A stretch of 64,000 bases of DNA from Pseudomonas sp. Z8(2022) (GCF_025837155.1 NZ_CP107549.1:1364001-1428000); one strand, 5' to 3'. Numbered from the stretch's first letter, positions 51,654 through 61,037 are shown. Made by a program: numbers and translations. Notes: generated from the sequence alone by a model not told the origin.

Positions 51654-52003
51654 TGGTGCGTGGCCTGTTCTGGCTGGTATTGCTGCAGTTGTTCGGCGTG
51701 GCCCTCAACCATTGGCTGTTGCCGATGTTGCCGGCCTCGATCATCGGCCTGCTGCTGCTTTCGGTCTGGCTGATGTGGCGCGGCGCGGTGCCGGAGCCGC
51801 TGCAACAGGCTGCCGGCGGCCTGCTGCCATATCTGCCGCTGCTGCTGGCCGTACCGGCCTCGGGGATCATGACCAGCAGTGATCTGCTGCTCGGCGAGCT
51901 GCCGGTGATTGTCACGGCGCTGGTGCTGTCGTTGCTGGTGACCGTACCTTTCTGCGGCTGGCTGCTGCAGGCGCTGATCCGCCGTCAGGAGCGCAAGGGA
52001 TGA
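51650..52003 (+). CDS. CidA/LrgA family membrane protein
   Basis: 117-aa holin-like protein with about four hydrophobic helices (LFWLVLLQLFGVALN near the start and PASIIGLLLLSVWLMW next). Partner of the LrgB homologue that follows; CidA/LrgA-B pairs control murein hydrolysis, cell death or metabolite export. A second ATG follows immediately at 51653. RBS AAGGAGGAA. It overlaps DUF934 and LrgB. Confidence 0.87.
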   Translation: MMVRGLFWLVLLQLFGVALNHWLLPMLPASIIGLLLLSVWLMWRGAVPEPLQQAAGGLLPYLPLLLAVPASGIMTSSDLLLGELPVIVTALVLSLLVTVPFCGWLLQALIRRQERKG

Positions 52004-52683
52004 CCCAGCTCACTCACCACCCACTGTTCGCCATCGCCCTGACGCTGGCCGCCTTTCTCATTGCCGCCTGGCTCTATCGCCGCAGCGGCTGGCTGGTGCT
52101 GCAGCCAGTGCTGGTTTCGGTCACGCTGATCGTCAGCACGCTGCTGCTGTGCGGGGTCGACTATGCCACCTACCGCGCCGGTGCCGAGCCCGTGGCCTGG
52201 CTGCTGGGGCCGGCCACCGTGGCCCTGGCGGTACCGCTGCAACACAACATCAAGCGCATCCGCCAGCTGTTCTGGCCGGTGCTGATCACCCTGACCGCCG
52301 GTGGCGTCCTGTCGGTGGCGCTGACCCTGGCCATCGGCTGGGCACTGGGTGCCGACTGGAGCGTGGTGATGAGCCTGGCGCCGAAATTCGTGACCATGCC
52401 GATTGCCATGCCGGTTGCCGAGCAGATTGGCGGCGTGGCGTCGCTAGCTGCGGTGATGGTGATGCTTACCGGCGTGATTGGCACGGCCATGGGGCCGCTG
52501 CTGCTGCGCTGGGCCGGGGTGGACCACCCGGCTGCCCGCGGCCTGAGCTACGGCATCAACGCTCACGCCATCGGCACTGCGCACGCTCTGCAGGAGGGCG
52601 AGGAGTGCGGCGCCTTCGCTGCCCTGGCGATGAGTCTGCTGGGCATCGGCACCGCCCTGCTGTTGCCGCTGCTGCTGGCCTGA
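52000..52683 (+). CDS. lrgB: LrgB family membrane protein
   Basis: 227-aa protein with about six to seven helices; signatures are LAPKFVTMPIAMPVAEQIGG and NAHAIGTAHALQEGEE of the LrgB family. It makes a pair with the CidA/LrgA homologue; here translationally chained to sulfite reductase. Ends just before a strong palindromic repeat. Confidence 0.9.
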   Translation: MTQLTHHPLFAIALTLAAFLIAAWLYRRSGWLVLQPVLVSVTLIVSTLLLCGVDYATYRAGAEPVAWLLGPATVALAVPLQHNIKRIRQLFWPVLITLTAGGVLSVALTLAIGWALGADWSVVMSLAPKFVTMPIAMPVAEQIGGVASLAAVMVMLTGVIGTAMGPLLLRWAGVDHPAARGLSYGINAHAIGTAHALQEGEECGAFAALAMSLLGIGTALLLPLLLA

Positions 52684-52703
52684 CCCCGCGCAACCCCGCC
52701 TCT

Positions 52704-52765
52704 ATCGCGGCTAGGCCGCTCCTGCAGCAGCTGCGCAGCTCTTGCAGGAGCGGCCTAGCCGCGAT
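52704..52765. repeat. Perfect 23-bp inverted repeat
   Basis: ATCGCGGCTAGGCCGCTCC and four more bases form a left arm (52704-52726) that matches the right arm (52743-52765) exactly in inverse across 16 bases. Related to family B repeats and placed between convergent lrgB and the protease gene. Confidence 0.85.
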
Positions 52766-52815
52766 GCTTCTGGGCTGCTGCCAAAGCCCACGGCTCCGGC
52801 CAAGGGCTGGAATGA

Positions 52816-53535
52816 TCATTCGCTTAGCGTCATCAGGATATCGGCATACCAGGTGCAGTTCAGGCCCAGAGCCTCGTCCTGCTGCTCGTCGCGGTCGCCG
52901 AGCAGGCGGGTGGAGTGGATGCCGAGCAGGTGCCAGGGTAGCTCGCCGTCGACGCTGGCGCGCTTGACCACCGGCGCGCCGCTGATGCCGCGATGGGTGC
53001 GGCCATCGGTGAGGAAATAGCCGAGCCCGTGGAAGCGCAGGCCGAAGGACGAAGCCAGCCCGGCCTGGCGTGCCACCGGCATGCGGTGCAGGTTGTCCTG
53101 AAAGCCCAGCGGGAAGCCCACCACCAGCAGGGGCGAGCCGATTTCCACAGGCTCGTCGGCCTGCAGCAGATGCCGTTCGCTGAAAGCCTGGTAAACGCTG
53201 CCTGGTGGCAACGCTGAACGATCGAGTTCGATCACCGCCACGTCGATCTCGCCGGCTGTATCGATGCCCTGACGCCACAGGCGTTCCTCGTCCTGGTAGA
53301 GGGCGATGGTGAAATCCGCCGTGCTGGCCAGATTCTCCGCGTCGGTGTGCAGCTCGATCTGCAGGGCGTCAGGTCGATGGGCGCTGGGTTCGTCGAGCAG
53401 CACATGGCGGCTGGTGACCAGAAACAGACGGCCGTCGCGCTGAAAGAAGAAACCGCTGGCGTTGGTCAGTACCTGCCCGGCCGCCAGGGTGGAGATGCGC
53501 GTTGCGCTGAGCATCAGGGAGTCGATCATGGCCAT
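52816..53535 (-). CDS. Trypsin-like serine protease family protein
   Basis: 239-aa protein with a chymotrypsin-like triad: H in LVTSRHVLLD, D in EIDVAVIEL and S in GISGAPVV. No signal peptide, so it is likely cytosolic or an unusual export. Resembles stress-type trypsin-like proteins. Second ATG (MIDSLML) is an alternative start. Convergent with lrgB. Confidence 0.8.
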   Translation of the reverse strand: MAMIDSLMLSATRISTLAAGQVLTNASGFFFQRDGRLFLVTSRHVLLDEPSAHRPDALQIELHTDAENLASTADFTIALYQDEERLWRQGIDTAGEIDVAVIELDRSALPPGSVYQAFSERHLLQADEPVEIGSPLLVVGFPLGFQDNLHRMPVARQAGLASSFGLRFHGLGYFLTDGRTHRGISGAPVVKRASVDGELPWHLLGIHSTRLLGDRDEQQDEALGLNCTWYADILMTLSE

Positions 53536-53674
53536 GGCCTCCTGCCGGTCTGTGGCCTAGTGCTGACCACGAAACCTGACAGGGGTTCGGCCGGGCGAAA
53601 CCGGCGTGCCGGGCTACTGCGCCGAGCGGATGCTGCGCACGGCCTGGGCGGCCGTGCGACACCCGGTGCGGACA

Positions 53675-56158
53675 TCACGGCGCTGCCGGTTCGTCCTCGT
53701 TGCGGTCCAGTGCCACCTGGCGGATGGACAGGCGAATCTCCGCCGGCAGTACGCGCTTGGCGGCGCCTTCGGCCAGTTCGCTGAGCAGCGGGTGATGGCT
53801 GAGCTTGCCGGCTTCGTCCTGACGCAGCACGCCCTGGTCCAGCAGGCTCTGGATGAAGTGGCGGAACAGGCTCTTGTCGAAGAACTCCGGGGCGTTCAGG
53901 CCATGCAGGATCGACAGGCGCTGGGCCATGGTGGTGCACAGGTCTTCCAGCTCCTCGGCGCTGATCCTGTTCTGCCCGGCGTTGAGCAGCAGAGCGATGG
54001 CCATGTAGAAACGCTGCAGGGTCTGCGCCACCGAGCGCGACAGCAGGGTCAGCAGTACGAACTGGCGAGAGCTGGGGGCCGGACGGATGTACATGTCGCC
54101 TTCGACCTTGAGCAGGCCCTGTTCGACGAACGCCGCCAGCCACTGGTCGATCACGCCTTCCAGCTCGCTCTGCTCCCAGCGGATGAACAGCTCGGACTGC
54201 AGATACGGATACAGCGCGCCGGTATAGCGCAGGATCTGCTCGCGGCTGATCCGCGAGCTGCTCTGGAAGAAGCTCGCCAGCAGCGCCGGCAGGGCAAAGA
54301 TGTGCAGCACGTTGTTGCGGTAGTAGGTCATCAGGACGGCGTTCTGCTCATCCAGATAGAAGATCTTGCCCAGCGCGTCCTTTTGCTCGGCCAACAGATC
54401 CATGCCCTTGACGTGCTCGATCAGCGCCGTACCGTCACCCTCCGGCAGAGTGGTGTGCGGCGAGTAGGGCACCGCACGCAGCAGGGCCAGATAGAGGTCG
54501 AGCACCCGCGTCAGGGCGCGGTCGTCCAGGGCCAGCTTGCTGGTGGACAGCAGCGCCAGGGCAACCAAGTTGACCGGGTTGATCGAGGCCGCTTCGTTGA
54601 GGTGGCGCGCCACATGTTCGCCCAGGCGGTTGATGGTTGCGTTGAGCCATTCCGGGCGGTACTGCGGGCCCAGCTCCTGCTCACGCCAGCCGGGCTGCTG
54701 CTGGTCGAGGAACTCGGCCAGCTTGATCGGCTCGCCGAAGTTCACCGAGACCTGGCCGAAGCGCTGCTTGAGTGCGCCGAGCACCTTGAACAGGTCGAAG
54801 ATCGACTCCTTCTTCTTGCTCGCGCCGCGCAGCTCGCCCAGGTAGGTGCGACCCTCCAGTACGCGTTCGTAGCCGATGTACACCGGCACGAAGACGATGG
54901 GCAGGCGATTGCTGCGCAGGAAGCTGCGCAGGGTGATGGCCAGCATGCCGGTCTTCGGCCTGAGCATGCGCCCGGTGCGCGAGCGGCCGCCCTCGACGAA
55001 GTACTCCACCGGGTACCCCTTGCTGAACAGGGTGTGCAGGTATTCGTTGAATACCGCGGTGTACAGCGGGTTGCCCTTGAAGGTGCGGCGCATGAAGAAG
55101 GCGCCGCCGCGGCGCAGCAGGCCGCCGATCACCGGCATATTCAGATTGATGCCAGCGGCGATGTGCGGTGGCGTCAAACCGTTGCGGAACAGCAGGTAGG
55201 ACAGCAGCAGGTAGTCGATATGGCTGCGATGGCAGGGCACGTAGATGACTTCGTGGCCCTGGGCGATATCGCGCACGCCTTCGACGTTATGCACCTTGAT
55301 GCCGTCGTAGATCTTGTTCCAGAACCAGCTCAGCACCAGCTCGAGGAAGCGGATCACCGTGTAGGTGTAGTCCGAGGCAATCTCGTTGCCATAGCGCAGC
55401 GCCTGGGCTTCGGCCTTCTCCAGGCTGATCTTCTCGCGCTCGGCTTCCTCGGCAATCGCCTGGCGCACCATCGGGTCATGCACCAGGCCCTTGACCAGGT
55501 TGCGCCGGTGCGAGACGTCCGGGCCGATCACCGCGGCCTTCTGGTTGCGGAAGTGCACGCGCAGGATGCGGTGCACCATGCGCAGGGTGCGCTCGCGGCC
55601 CTTGTCCTGCTCGACCAGCTCGCGCAGATGGATCGGCGTGGAGAACTGCACGCGGGTCTTGCGTCCGAGAATCAGGATGCTGACCAGCCGGCGCAGGCGT
55701 CCGGTGACTGCCCAGCTGTCGGCGAACAGCAGTTTCCAGGCGCTGGTCTCGTGGTCCGGCGACTGGCCCCAGAACACGCTTACCGGCACGATCTGCGCGT
55801 CGTCCACGGCCTGCTGGCTGAGGGCGGTGACTACGCGATCCAGGGTCGGCGAGATGCCGCGCTTGTCGTGGCGGCCGAACCAGTCCGGCTCCGGCGTCAG
55901 GTAGAAGAAGGCGGCGGGCTCGATATGCTCCCCGACAGCCACCGGCAATATCGGGCGCGGCAGGCCGGCCTTGGTGCATTCGCGGTCGACCACCGCCAGG
56001 TCGCTCACCGAGGGCTGCTGCAATACGTAGAACACCGGCTTGCTGCGGTCGAGCTTGAGGGTGAAGGCGGACTGATTGATGGTTTCCGAGCGTACCCAGA
56101 GGTACAGCAGGCGGCGCAGTGCGCTGAAGGCCATGCGGCGGAAAGGGGAGCGGGTCAT
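53675..56158 (-). CDS. plsB: Glycerol-3-phosphate acyltransferase PlsB
   Basis: 827-aa membrane acyltransferase making lysophosphatidic acid from glycerol-3-phosphate and acyl-CoA/ACP. The H-x4-D catalytic motif is visible in [13 protein letters not shown], followed by [20 protein letters not shown] and the block [13 protein letters not shown]. Start is the ATG giving [11 protein letters not shown]; a longer frame to 56215 is not supported. Confidence 0.95.
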   Translation of the reverse strand: MTRSPFRRMAFSALRRLLYLWVRSETINQSAFTLKLDRSKPVFYVLQQPSVSDLAVVDRECTKAGLPRPILPVAVGEHIEPAAFFYLTPEPDWFGRHDKRGISPTLDRVVTALSQQAVDDAQIVPVSVFWGQSPDHETSAWKLLFADSWAVTGRLRRLVSILILGRKTRVQFSTPIHLRELVEQDKGRERTLRMVHRILRVHFRNQKAAVIGPDVSHRRNLVKGLVHDPMVRQAIAEEAEREKISLEKAEAQALRYGNEIASDYTYTVIRFLELVLSWFWNKIYDGIKVHNVEGVRDIAQGHEVIYVPCHRSHIDYLLLSYLLFRNGLTPPHIAAGINLNMPVIGGLLRRGGAFFMRRTFKGNPLYTAVFNEYLHTLFSKGYPVEYFVEGGRSRTGRMLRPKTGMLAITLRSFLRSNRLPIVFVPVYIGYERVLEGRTYLGELRGASKKKESIFDLFKVLGALKQRFGQVSVNFGEPIKLAEFLDQQQPGWREQELGPQYRPEWLNATINRLGEHVARHLNEAASINPVNLVALALLSTSKLALDDRALTRVLDLYLALLRAVPYSPHTTLPEGDGTALIEHVKGMDLLAEQKDALGKIFYLDEQNAVLMTYYRNNVLHIFALPALLASFFQSSSRISREQILRYTGALYPYLQSELFIRWEQSELEGVIDQWLAAFVEQGLLKVEGDMYIRPAPSSRQFVLLTLLSRSVAQTLQRFYMAIALLLNAGQNRISAEELEDLCTTMAQRLSILHGLNAPEFFDKSLFRHFIQSLLDQGVLRQDEAGKLSHHPLLSELAEGAAKRVLPAEIRLSIRQVALDRNEDEPAAP

Positions 56159-56277
56159 ACGGACTCTTGAACAGTTGAACGAGCGTAGGCTCGGAAGGGC
56201 GCTAGTTTGCCGCAACCCCGTCTGCCGGGCAAAAAACTTCCAGGAGAAGTTGCTGCGCCGCTACGCCGGCCGAATAC

Positions 56278-57120
56278 CTAGGCCAGTTTCATCACCACCA
56301 CGCCGGCTGCGATCACCACGCAGGCCAGCAGGCGAATCGGCCGCAGAGATTCCTTGAGCAAGACCATCCCCAGCAGCACGGCGAACACCACGCTGGTCTC
56401 GCGCAAGGCAGAAACCAGCGCCACCGGCGCCTGGGTCATGGCCCAGATGACGATGGTATAGGCCGCCATCGACATCGCTCCGCCAGCCAGACCGCCGCGC
56501 CAGTGCGGGCCCAATTGCAGGAAGGCGCGTGGCCCACGGCTGATGGCCAGTACCGCCGTCATCACCACGCCGTTGACCGTGAACAGCCAGAGTGAATAGC
56601 TCAGCGCGTCGCCATTGTTGCGCGCACCCATGGCATCGCTGAGGGTGTAGCCGGCGATGAACAGTGCTGTCATCAGCGCGCAGAACAGCATCATTCCCTG
56701 CGGCGTCTTGTGCTGGCCACCGCGCAGGGCCATCAGCCAGATGCCTGTCACCAGTACCAGCAGCCCCAGCAACTGCATTGCACTCAGACCGTCGTGCAAC
56801 AACAGCAGCGAGAGCAGGGCGACCATCAGTGGCGAGCTACCCCGCGCAATCGGGTAGACCTGGCCCAGATCACCGTACTGATAGGCGCGGGCGAGGAAGA
56901 AGTTGTAGCCGACATGCAGCAGTGCCGACAGCGCGATCCACGGCCAGGCCGAAGCCTGCGGCAGCGCCACCAGCGGCAACGCGCAGAACGCCACCAGGCC
57001 AGCGCCGATCTGGATCAGGGTGGCGGTGAGAAAGCGGTCTAAACCGATCTTGAGTAGGGCGTTCCAGCCTGCGTGCAGGGCAGCGGCGACGATGACGGCG
57101 AGAAAGACCGTGGTTTCCAA
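56278..57120 (-). CDS. EamA/DMT family transporter
   Basis: 280-aa drug/metabolite transporter with ten predicted helices in two EamA repeats; conserved segments include ALHAGWNALLK at the N-terminus and SALRETSVVFAVLLG with VVMKLA at the end. I start at TTG (LETTVFLAV), which has GAGGCC about eight bases before it. The frame is open to 57420, but that part is Arg/Pro-rich and runs to the integron boundary, so it is probably not translated. Substrate unknown. Confidence 0.82.
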   Translation of the reverse strand: METTVFLAVIVAAALHAGWNALLKIGLDRFLTATLIQIGAGLVAFCALPLVALPQASAWPWIALSALLHVGYNFFLARAYQYGDLGQVYPIARGSSPLMVALLSLLLLHDGLSAMQLLGLLVLVTGIWLMALRGGQHKTPQGMMLFCALMTALFIAGYTLSDAMGARNNGDALSYSLWLFTVNGVVMTAVLAISRGPRAFLQLGPHWRGGLAGGAMSMAAYTIVIWAMTQAPVALVSALRETSVVFAVLLGMVLLKESLRPIRLLACVVIAAGVVVMKLA

Positions 57121-57424
57121 AGTGGGCCTCTGAGGCAGGCGGTGTCGAGGAAATCTAACTGGAGCAGTGGGGTAGCGGCCCGACGCGACATGGCGGGGCG
57201 CCCTGGCAGTCTGCCGCAAGCCCGATTTCCGGGCAAAGCCCATTACAGCCGGCAGCGCAGTGATGCGGCATTCGATGCAGTCGATGAAGACGCCACTCGG
57301 ATTGCCGCATGGATGGGCATGAGGTTTTGCGGGGCTAGCGGTCAGCGACAGGCCGGTGTGAGTTTCCATATGGGCCGCCACTAGCAGCTGCTTGCGCCAT
57401 CTCCACTCCAGCAGGCCCATATAC
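57121..57424. other. Left flank of the integron array
   Basis: 304 bases between the transporter start and the outermost attC core. High in GC like the chromosome, no attC-like sequence, no supported gene. The minus-strand frame stays open through it but with unlikely composition. Confidence 0.45.
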
Positions 57425-57480
57425 CGCTAACGCCCGAATTAGGACGGCCCGCGAAGCGGGTCAGGAAGAGTGAGTTGTCA
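57425..57480 (-). repeat. attC of the last cassette (cassette 12), aadA1-like type
   Basis: On the gene strand it runs from TGACAAC to GTTAGCG, 56 bases. The inner part (CCCGCTTCGCGGG, then CCTAATTCGGGCGTTAGC) closely follows the aadA1 attC (GCCGCTTCGCGGC, TTAATTCAAGCGTTAGA) rather than the ~76-base sites in the rest of the array. The inner core has drifted from RYYYAAC and overlaps the cassette gene stop. Confidence 0.75.
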
Positions 57481-57969
57481 GGGCGCACTCCCGCATAGAG
57501 AGTCATCAAGCTCGCTTCTTTGCATGCTAGAGACAACTCCAGAATCCACCTCCAACCGCAATACAGTGCGATGCACCTCCTGTCCATCTGGAGTAGTGCA
57601 CATAGGCGAAAATCTCGCGAAGAAAACTCCGCTGAGCCAGTCTGCATGAACGCGGTCGCCAAACTCGGGATACACCTGCTCCAAGGGCATATCACCACTG
57701 CATCGACTTAAGCCGACTAACCAGATTTTCTGGTCAACCAGTTCGAACCGGCCCACAGGCCCGCCTATAGCAGAGCAGGCTTCAGCCCGCTTTGCGGCAA
57801 ACAGGCGTTCTGTTCTGGGTAACTCAAGCCAGCAGCATTTCTCTGGATGGATCGGTCCGAGTTCATTTCCAACAAGCAGCGTATCAGCCAATGGCTGGGT
57901 TGCCGAAATCGGAGGAACGACGGCCATCAGCAGACCGAAGAGTACAAAGCGGAGATTGCAATGGTTCAT
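57478..57969 (-). CDS. Cassette 12: hypothetical exported protein
   Basis: 163-aa protein, no family recognised. A signal peptide (about residues 1-24, VLFGLLMAVVPPISATQ) suggests the periplasm. At least six cysteines are spread through the mature part (KCCWLEL, EACSAIGG, SRCSGD, PMCTT, SLCGS), so disulfides are likely. Its stop is within the attC, as in many cassettes. It is farthest from the expected integrase. Confidence 0.65.
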   Translation of the reverse strand: MNHCNLRFVLFGLLMAVVPPISATQPLADTLLVGNELGPIHPEKCCWLELPRTERLFAAKRAEACSAIGGPVGRFELVDQKIWLVGLSRCSGDMPLEQVYPEFGDRVHADWLSGVFFARFSPMCTTPDGQEVHRTVLRLEVDSGVVSSMQRSELDDSLCGSAP

Positions 57970-57973
57970 GTGT

Positions 57974-58049
57974 ACTTAACGTTTGGTTAAGGGCCGGGCT
58001 TTAGCCCGTCCCAGTGAGCGAAGCGAGTGATTTGAGCAGCTTGTTAGGC
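57974..58049 (-). repeat. attC of cassette 11
   Basis: Plus-strand ACTTAAC to GTTAGGC, 76 bases. Has the GTTTGGTTAAG left block and CGGGC-TTTA-GCCCG centre; right block TTTGAGCAGC is mixed. Confidence 0.88.
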
Positions 58050-58051
58050 AA

Positions 58052-58267
58052 TTAATCGCTGTTGTCATGCCAAAAAACATCGCCCTCATCAATATCTTCA
58101 TCGTGAGCGTGAGCTATTGGGTGTTGGTTGGGGTTCAGCTGCTTTCCTCGATTGCCTTGTGCTTGGTCGTATTGCCGGTTTGTGCCGCTGGTGCCCTTGT
58201 TCGGGTTAACCTGATTTGCCTCATTGTCTTGAGGGGATATTTCTTTGAAGGCTTTCTCTAAGTCCAT
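58052..58267 (-). CDS. Cassette 11: small hydrophilic hypothetical protein
   Basis: 71 aa, rich in Asn, Gln, Asp and Gly, acidic at the C-terminus (HAHDEDIDEGDVFWHDNSD); likely disordered. ATG has GAGGAA eight bases upstream, and direction fits the array. An opposite-strand frame over the same bases is hydrophobic and has no place in cassette order, so rejected. No family known. Confidence 0.55.
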   Translation of the reverse strand: MDLEKAFKEISPQDNEANQVNPNKGTSGTNRQYDQAQGNRGKQLNPNQHPIAHAHDEDIDEGDVFWHDNSD

Positions 58268-58298
58268 GATTAAGTTCCTCAGCTTGTATTTTTATAGA

Positions 58299-58374
58299 GC
58301 CTAACGTTTGGTTAAGGGGCCGGCTTTAGCCGGTCCCAGTGAGCGAAGCGAACGGTTTGAACCAATTGTTATGC
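58299..58374 (-). repeat. attC of cassette 10
   Basis: GCCTAAC to GTTATGC, 76 bases, GTTTGGTTAAGG left block and CCGGC-TTTA-GCCGG centre. Confidence 0.92.
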
Positions 58375-58379
58375 GCATG

Positions 58380-58694
58380 CTACAACCCATTTGCAATGGC
58401 TTTTTGAATTATAGGCGCTACGGTTGTTTTGTTTATTCCGCGATCAATGCAGTATTTTGACTCAAGCCAGTTTGATAATTTCTTTTGCCCCTTGCTCGCA
58501 TTACATGAGCAGCAGCATAGCGAGATGTTTTCTCGGGTAATTATCTTTGCATCATTGATTATGTGCTCCCAGCTGGCGCGCGTTTTCTTAGAGACTTTGG
58601 TGGTTGTGAACTCTACACCGCAATAAACGCATTTTTTGTCTCTTTCACGGACTTCCTTTTCGAGCCAGCTTGGGATGTTCCAACTGTTTGCCAT
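58380..58694 (-). CDS. Cassette 10: HNH endonuclease-like protein
   Basis: 104-aa protein with an HNH fold: zinc pair C22-x2-C25 (KCVYCGVEF), E43-H44 (SWEHIIND), N56 and a second cysteine set with the final N/K (CCCSCNASKGQKK). Such minimal HNH proteins act as nucleases in defence or mobile elements, or as restriction-like enzymes. RBS AAGG. Flanked by attC 10 and attC 9. Substrate unknown. Confidence 0.78.
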   Translation of the reverse strand: MANSWNIPSWLEKEVRERDKKCVYCGVEFTTTKVSKKTRASWEHIINDAKIITRENISLCCCSCNASKGQKKLSNWLESKYCIDRGINKTTVAPIIQKAIANGL

Positions 58695-58715
58695 ATAGCT
58701 GCCTTGAGCGCTTGT

Positions 58716-58791
58716 GCATAACGTTTGGTTAAGGGGCGGGCTTTAGCCCGTCCCAGTGAGCGAAGCGAACGTTTTGAACCAGTTGTTAGAC
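58716..58791 (-). repeat. attC of cassette 9
   Basis: GCATAAC to GTTAGAC, 76 bases, with CGGGC-TTTA-GCCCG centre and GTTTTGAACC right block. Confidence 0.93.
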
Positions 58792-59223
58792 GTTGCTTGC
58801 ACGCTTTCCTCGTAGGGCTTCAAAGATACCCATTGAGAGTTTTGGGTTGTAAGTCTTTCCTTTGAAAGACGTGATGCTTAGCCTGAGCAGGCTATATATT
58901 AGATAAAGCCCGAAAATTATGATTAATATGTTTGTGAGTAAGCCGCTTGATACGAGTGGTATTGTGAACTCTCCATCGCGGGATACGATTAGTAGTGAGC
59001 CAATTACTAGTCCGATAACGATGCTTATTAGAATTAGTGAAATGATTAGGTCAAAGGCCTTTAGTGTCGTGTCTTTTGCTAGATTTAGCGATAGCTTCTT
59101 GTATATGAAGTAAAGGATTGCAGGTAAGACTGGGAGTAGCCAAGGGGCAACTAAGTATGATGCAGCCAGAACCATAAGAGGTGTTGCTGCGGCAGTGGTA
59201 CGATCCTTCGTCGTGTTGTTCAC
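58786..59223 (-). CDS. Cassette 9: small polytopic membrane protein
   Basis: 145-aa protein with about three to four hydrophobic helices (LMVLAASYLVAPWLLPVLPA first; LIISLILISIVIGLVIGSLL next; a third near residues 95-115). No family recognised. I choose the GTG at 59223 (AGGAAAATTAC before it); a TTG at 59238 directly beside the core site is the alternative. The stop lies within attC 9. AT-rich codon use unlike the chromosome. Confidence 0.6.
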   Translation of the reverse strand: MNNTTKDRTTAAATPLMVLAASYLVAPWLLPVLPAILYFIYKKLSLNLAKDTTLKAFDLIISLILISIVIGLVIGSLLIVSRDGEFTIPLVSSGLLTNILIIIFGLYLIYSLLRLSITSFKGKTYNPKLSMGIFEALRGKRASNV

Positions 59224-59239
59224 GTAATTTTCCTGCAAT

Positions 59240-59315
59240 GTCTAACGTTTGGTTAAGGGGCGGGCTTTAGCCCGTCCCAGTGAGCGAAGCGAGCGTTTTG
59301 AACCATTTGTTAGGC
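59240..59315 (-). repeat. attC of cassette 8
   Basis: GTCTAAC to GTTAGGC, 76 bases, almost identical to attC 9. Confidence 0.93.
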
Positions 59316-59765
59316 GCAATGTTGGCGCTGACTCAATACGGCGCTTAACAGCTCAGGAATCCACTCGGGTTTGAATATGGTTGAATTCTCATTTTGCATT
59401 TCTTTAAGACTCCACCATTTCCACTTTTGAATAGTGCATTTTTCTTCGTCGGTCCATTCTGCGGCGAATATATTTGAATTTGGTGGGCACTTTACTAAAT
59501 AGTATTTTTCTAGCCAGCGCGCAGGTGTTGAACGTGCTACAGCATATACTTCATCTCGCTCTTTCAAGAGATTTCCAATTTTCAGAGTAAGCCCGGTTTC
59601 CTCGTATAGCTCCCGTGCGGCTGCATCGGTGTAGCTTTCTCCCGACTTAAGCTCGCCGCCAGCGGTTGCCCAGAATGGTGCTTGATGCTCGTCCTTGTAT
59701 AAAAATAACAAAAGACGTCCTTCGCTATCCACGATAAATAATCTAGAGGATTTTCTGACTTCCAT
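59310..59765 (-). CDS. Cassette 8: Nudix hydrolase
   Basis: 151-aa Nudix protein. The full Nudix box G-x5-E-x7-REUxEExGU is present at residues 37-59 (GELKSGESYTDAAARELYEE as its main part). It should cleave a nucleoside diphosphate linked to another moiety; substrate unknown. Nudix genes are frequent in integron cassettes. Stop lies within attC 8. Confidence 0.88.
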   Translation of the reverse strand: MEVRKSSRLFIVDSEGRLLLFLYKDEHQAPFWATAGGELKSGESYTDAAARELYEETGLTLKIGNLLKERDEVYAVARSTPARWLEKYYLVKCPPNSNIFAAEWTDEEKCTIQKWKWWSLKEMQNENSTIFKPEWIPELLSAVLSQRQHCA

Positions 59766-59803
59766 TTCTGCCCCAAGCGTAATGCGTGCTTTGATTGAAT
59801 TGT

Positions 59804-59880
59804 GCCTAACGTTTGGTTAAGGGGCCGGCTTTAGCCGGTCCCGAGTGAGCGAAGCGAACGACTTGAACCACTAGTTAGAG
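59804..59880 (-). repeat. attC of cassette 7
   Basis: GCCTAAC to GTTAGAG, 77 bases, CCGGC-TTTA-GCCGG centre, one extra base before GTGAGC. Confidence 0.92.
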
Positions 59881-59888
59881 GTGCAGGC

Positions 59889-60458
59889 TCAAATATTTGC
59901 GGCAATACTTTGTTTTATTTCAAATTCAACATAGTCATTGAGTGAAACTTCGTCATGCGGCCACTTGGCGATGTTTATTATTATAGTTCCGCGCTTCTCG
60001 GCTTCGGTTTTCAAGGCGCCGCCAACCTTGTTTTCAGCGGTTATAATTATTGAGCCTAGACCCAAAGCCAGGAGGTCTCTGTCGGTCTCGTTTTTCCTTA
60101 ATTTTGACTTTCTTGGCGGGCCAAGATTTTTTTGTGTTTCTTCCAAGAATTTAAGTTGTTCATCCGTGGCGAAAGACCCGGCATCAAAGCCACCAATATA
60201 TCTGAGATTGTTTTCAGGGTTTTCTAAATCGCTGAACCCAAAAAATGATGCTTCATTAATGTACTGTTCCCCGATCAGTGATAATGCGTAAGCCTTGACG
60301 GATTTATCTTCGGGGATGTCGTATATTTCTTGTCGAACACCTTTGGTTATTATTATTTTGTAGATTTCTTCTGGAAATTCTTCTGCAAGGTTAACTTGGT
60401 GTTTGCATAGGGTGTTGATTGCGCAAGAGTCAATGTAAATCTTGAGGAGGTTTTGCAT
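59889..60458 (-). CDS. Cassette 7: PIN-domain-like protein
   Basis: 189-aa protein resembling PIN nucleases: D10 in IYIDSCAIN, E44 in VRQEIYDIP, D126/D128 in NETDRDLLALG and E142 in IIITAENK, the usual order of acidic residues around a beta-alpha core. Could be a toxin-type RNase, but no antitoxin gene is next to it. RBS AAGGAAATCTC. Function tentative. Confidence 0.6.
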   Translation of the reverse strand: MQNLLKIYIDSCAINTLCKHQVNLAEEFPEEIYKIIITKGVRQEIYDIPEDKSVKAYALSLIGEQYINEASFFGFSDLENPENNLRYIGGFDAGSFATDEQLKFLEETQKNLGPPRKSKLRKNETDRDLLALGLGSIIITAENKVGGALKTEAEKRGTIIINIAKWPHDEVSLNDYVEFEIKQSIAANI

Positions 60459-60473
60459 GAGATTTCCTTGCGC

Positions 60474-60549
60474 CTCTAACGATTAAGCTAAGGGCCGGCT
60501 TTAGCCGGTCCCAGTGAGCGAAGCGAACGATTTGAGCGCATTGTTAGGT
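60474..60549 (-). repeat. attC of cassette 6
   Basis: CTCTAAC to GTTAGGT, 76 bases, second attC type (GATTAAGCTAAG left block, TTTGAGCGCA right block). Confidence 0.92.
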
Positions 60550-60951
60550 GCTACTCATTTCTCGATATTTACGCCTGATCTTTGTGATTAGTTCAGGCTC
60601 GTCAATACCGTAATCCAAGCAAACAATTTTGCCTTTAATTTTTCCCCAGTTTTCTGGCTTATACTCCATGTCGGGATTGGGGTAGTAATTGCTATATTCT
60701 CCGTCGTTTGCGAGCTTGATCTCTTCAAAAGTTACTGGTTGGAGTGCTCTGTACATAACAAGAACGAGTCCCAGAGGATCGGAGAATCGAACTGGGCATA
60801 AGTGTGCCCATCCGAATTTTGGCTTCCATTCTCTCCACATCTCTGCTTCCCATCTATTGCAACGTGCTCCTCGAATAATATTTCTTATTCGAGGCACTTT
60901 TATTGCCCATCTTGATGTAATAAAAACTCTTCTATATACACCTGTAGGCAT
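60544..60951 (-). CDS. Cassette 6: hypothetical protein
   Basis: 135-aa protein, basic N-terminal half with AIKVPRIRNIIRGARCN, then GWAHLCPVRF and VCLDYGID near the end. The AIKVP and LDYG pieces recall a protein-kinase-like fold, but the protein is short and I would not call it. No RBS is obvious before the ATG. The stop lies inside the attC. It is a cassette-borne unknown. Confidence 0.55.
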   Translation of the reverse strand: MPTGVYRRVFITSRWAIKVPRIRNIIRGARCNRWEAEMWREWKPKFGWAHLCPVRFSDPLGLVLVMYRALQPVTFEEIKLANDGEYSNYYPNPDMEYKPENWGKIKGKIVCLDYGIDEPELITKIRRKYREMSST

Positions 60952-60960
60952 TCGATGGGT

Positions 60961-61037
60961 ACCTAACGATTAAGCTAAAGGGCCGGCTTTAGCCGGTCCC
61001 AGCGAGCGAAGTGAGCGCTTTGAGCGCATTGTTAAAC
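60961..61037 (-). repeat. attC of cassette 5
   Basis: ACCTAAC to GTTAAAC, 77 bases, second type with GCGAGCGAAGTGAGCG right part. Confidence 0.92.

Noticed and set aside
57121..57420. N-terminal extension of the EamA transporter
   Set aside because: The frame is open but the added 100 residues are Arg/Pro/His-rich, unlike the family, and reach into the integron boundary.
58067..58261. Plus-strand hydrophobic reading frame in cassette 11
   Set aside because: Opposite to every other cassette gene; the minus-strand frame has a good ribosome binding site and sits correctly against its attC.
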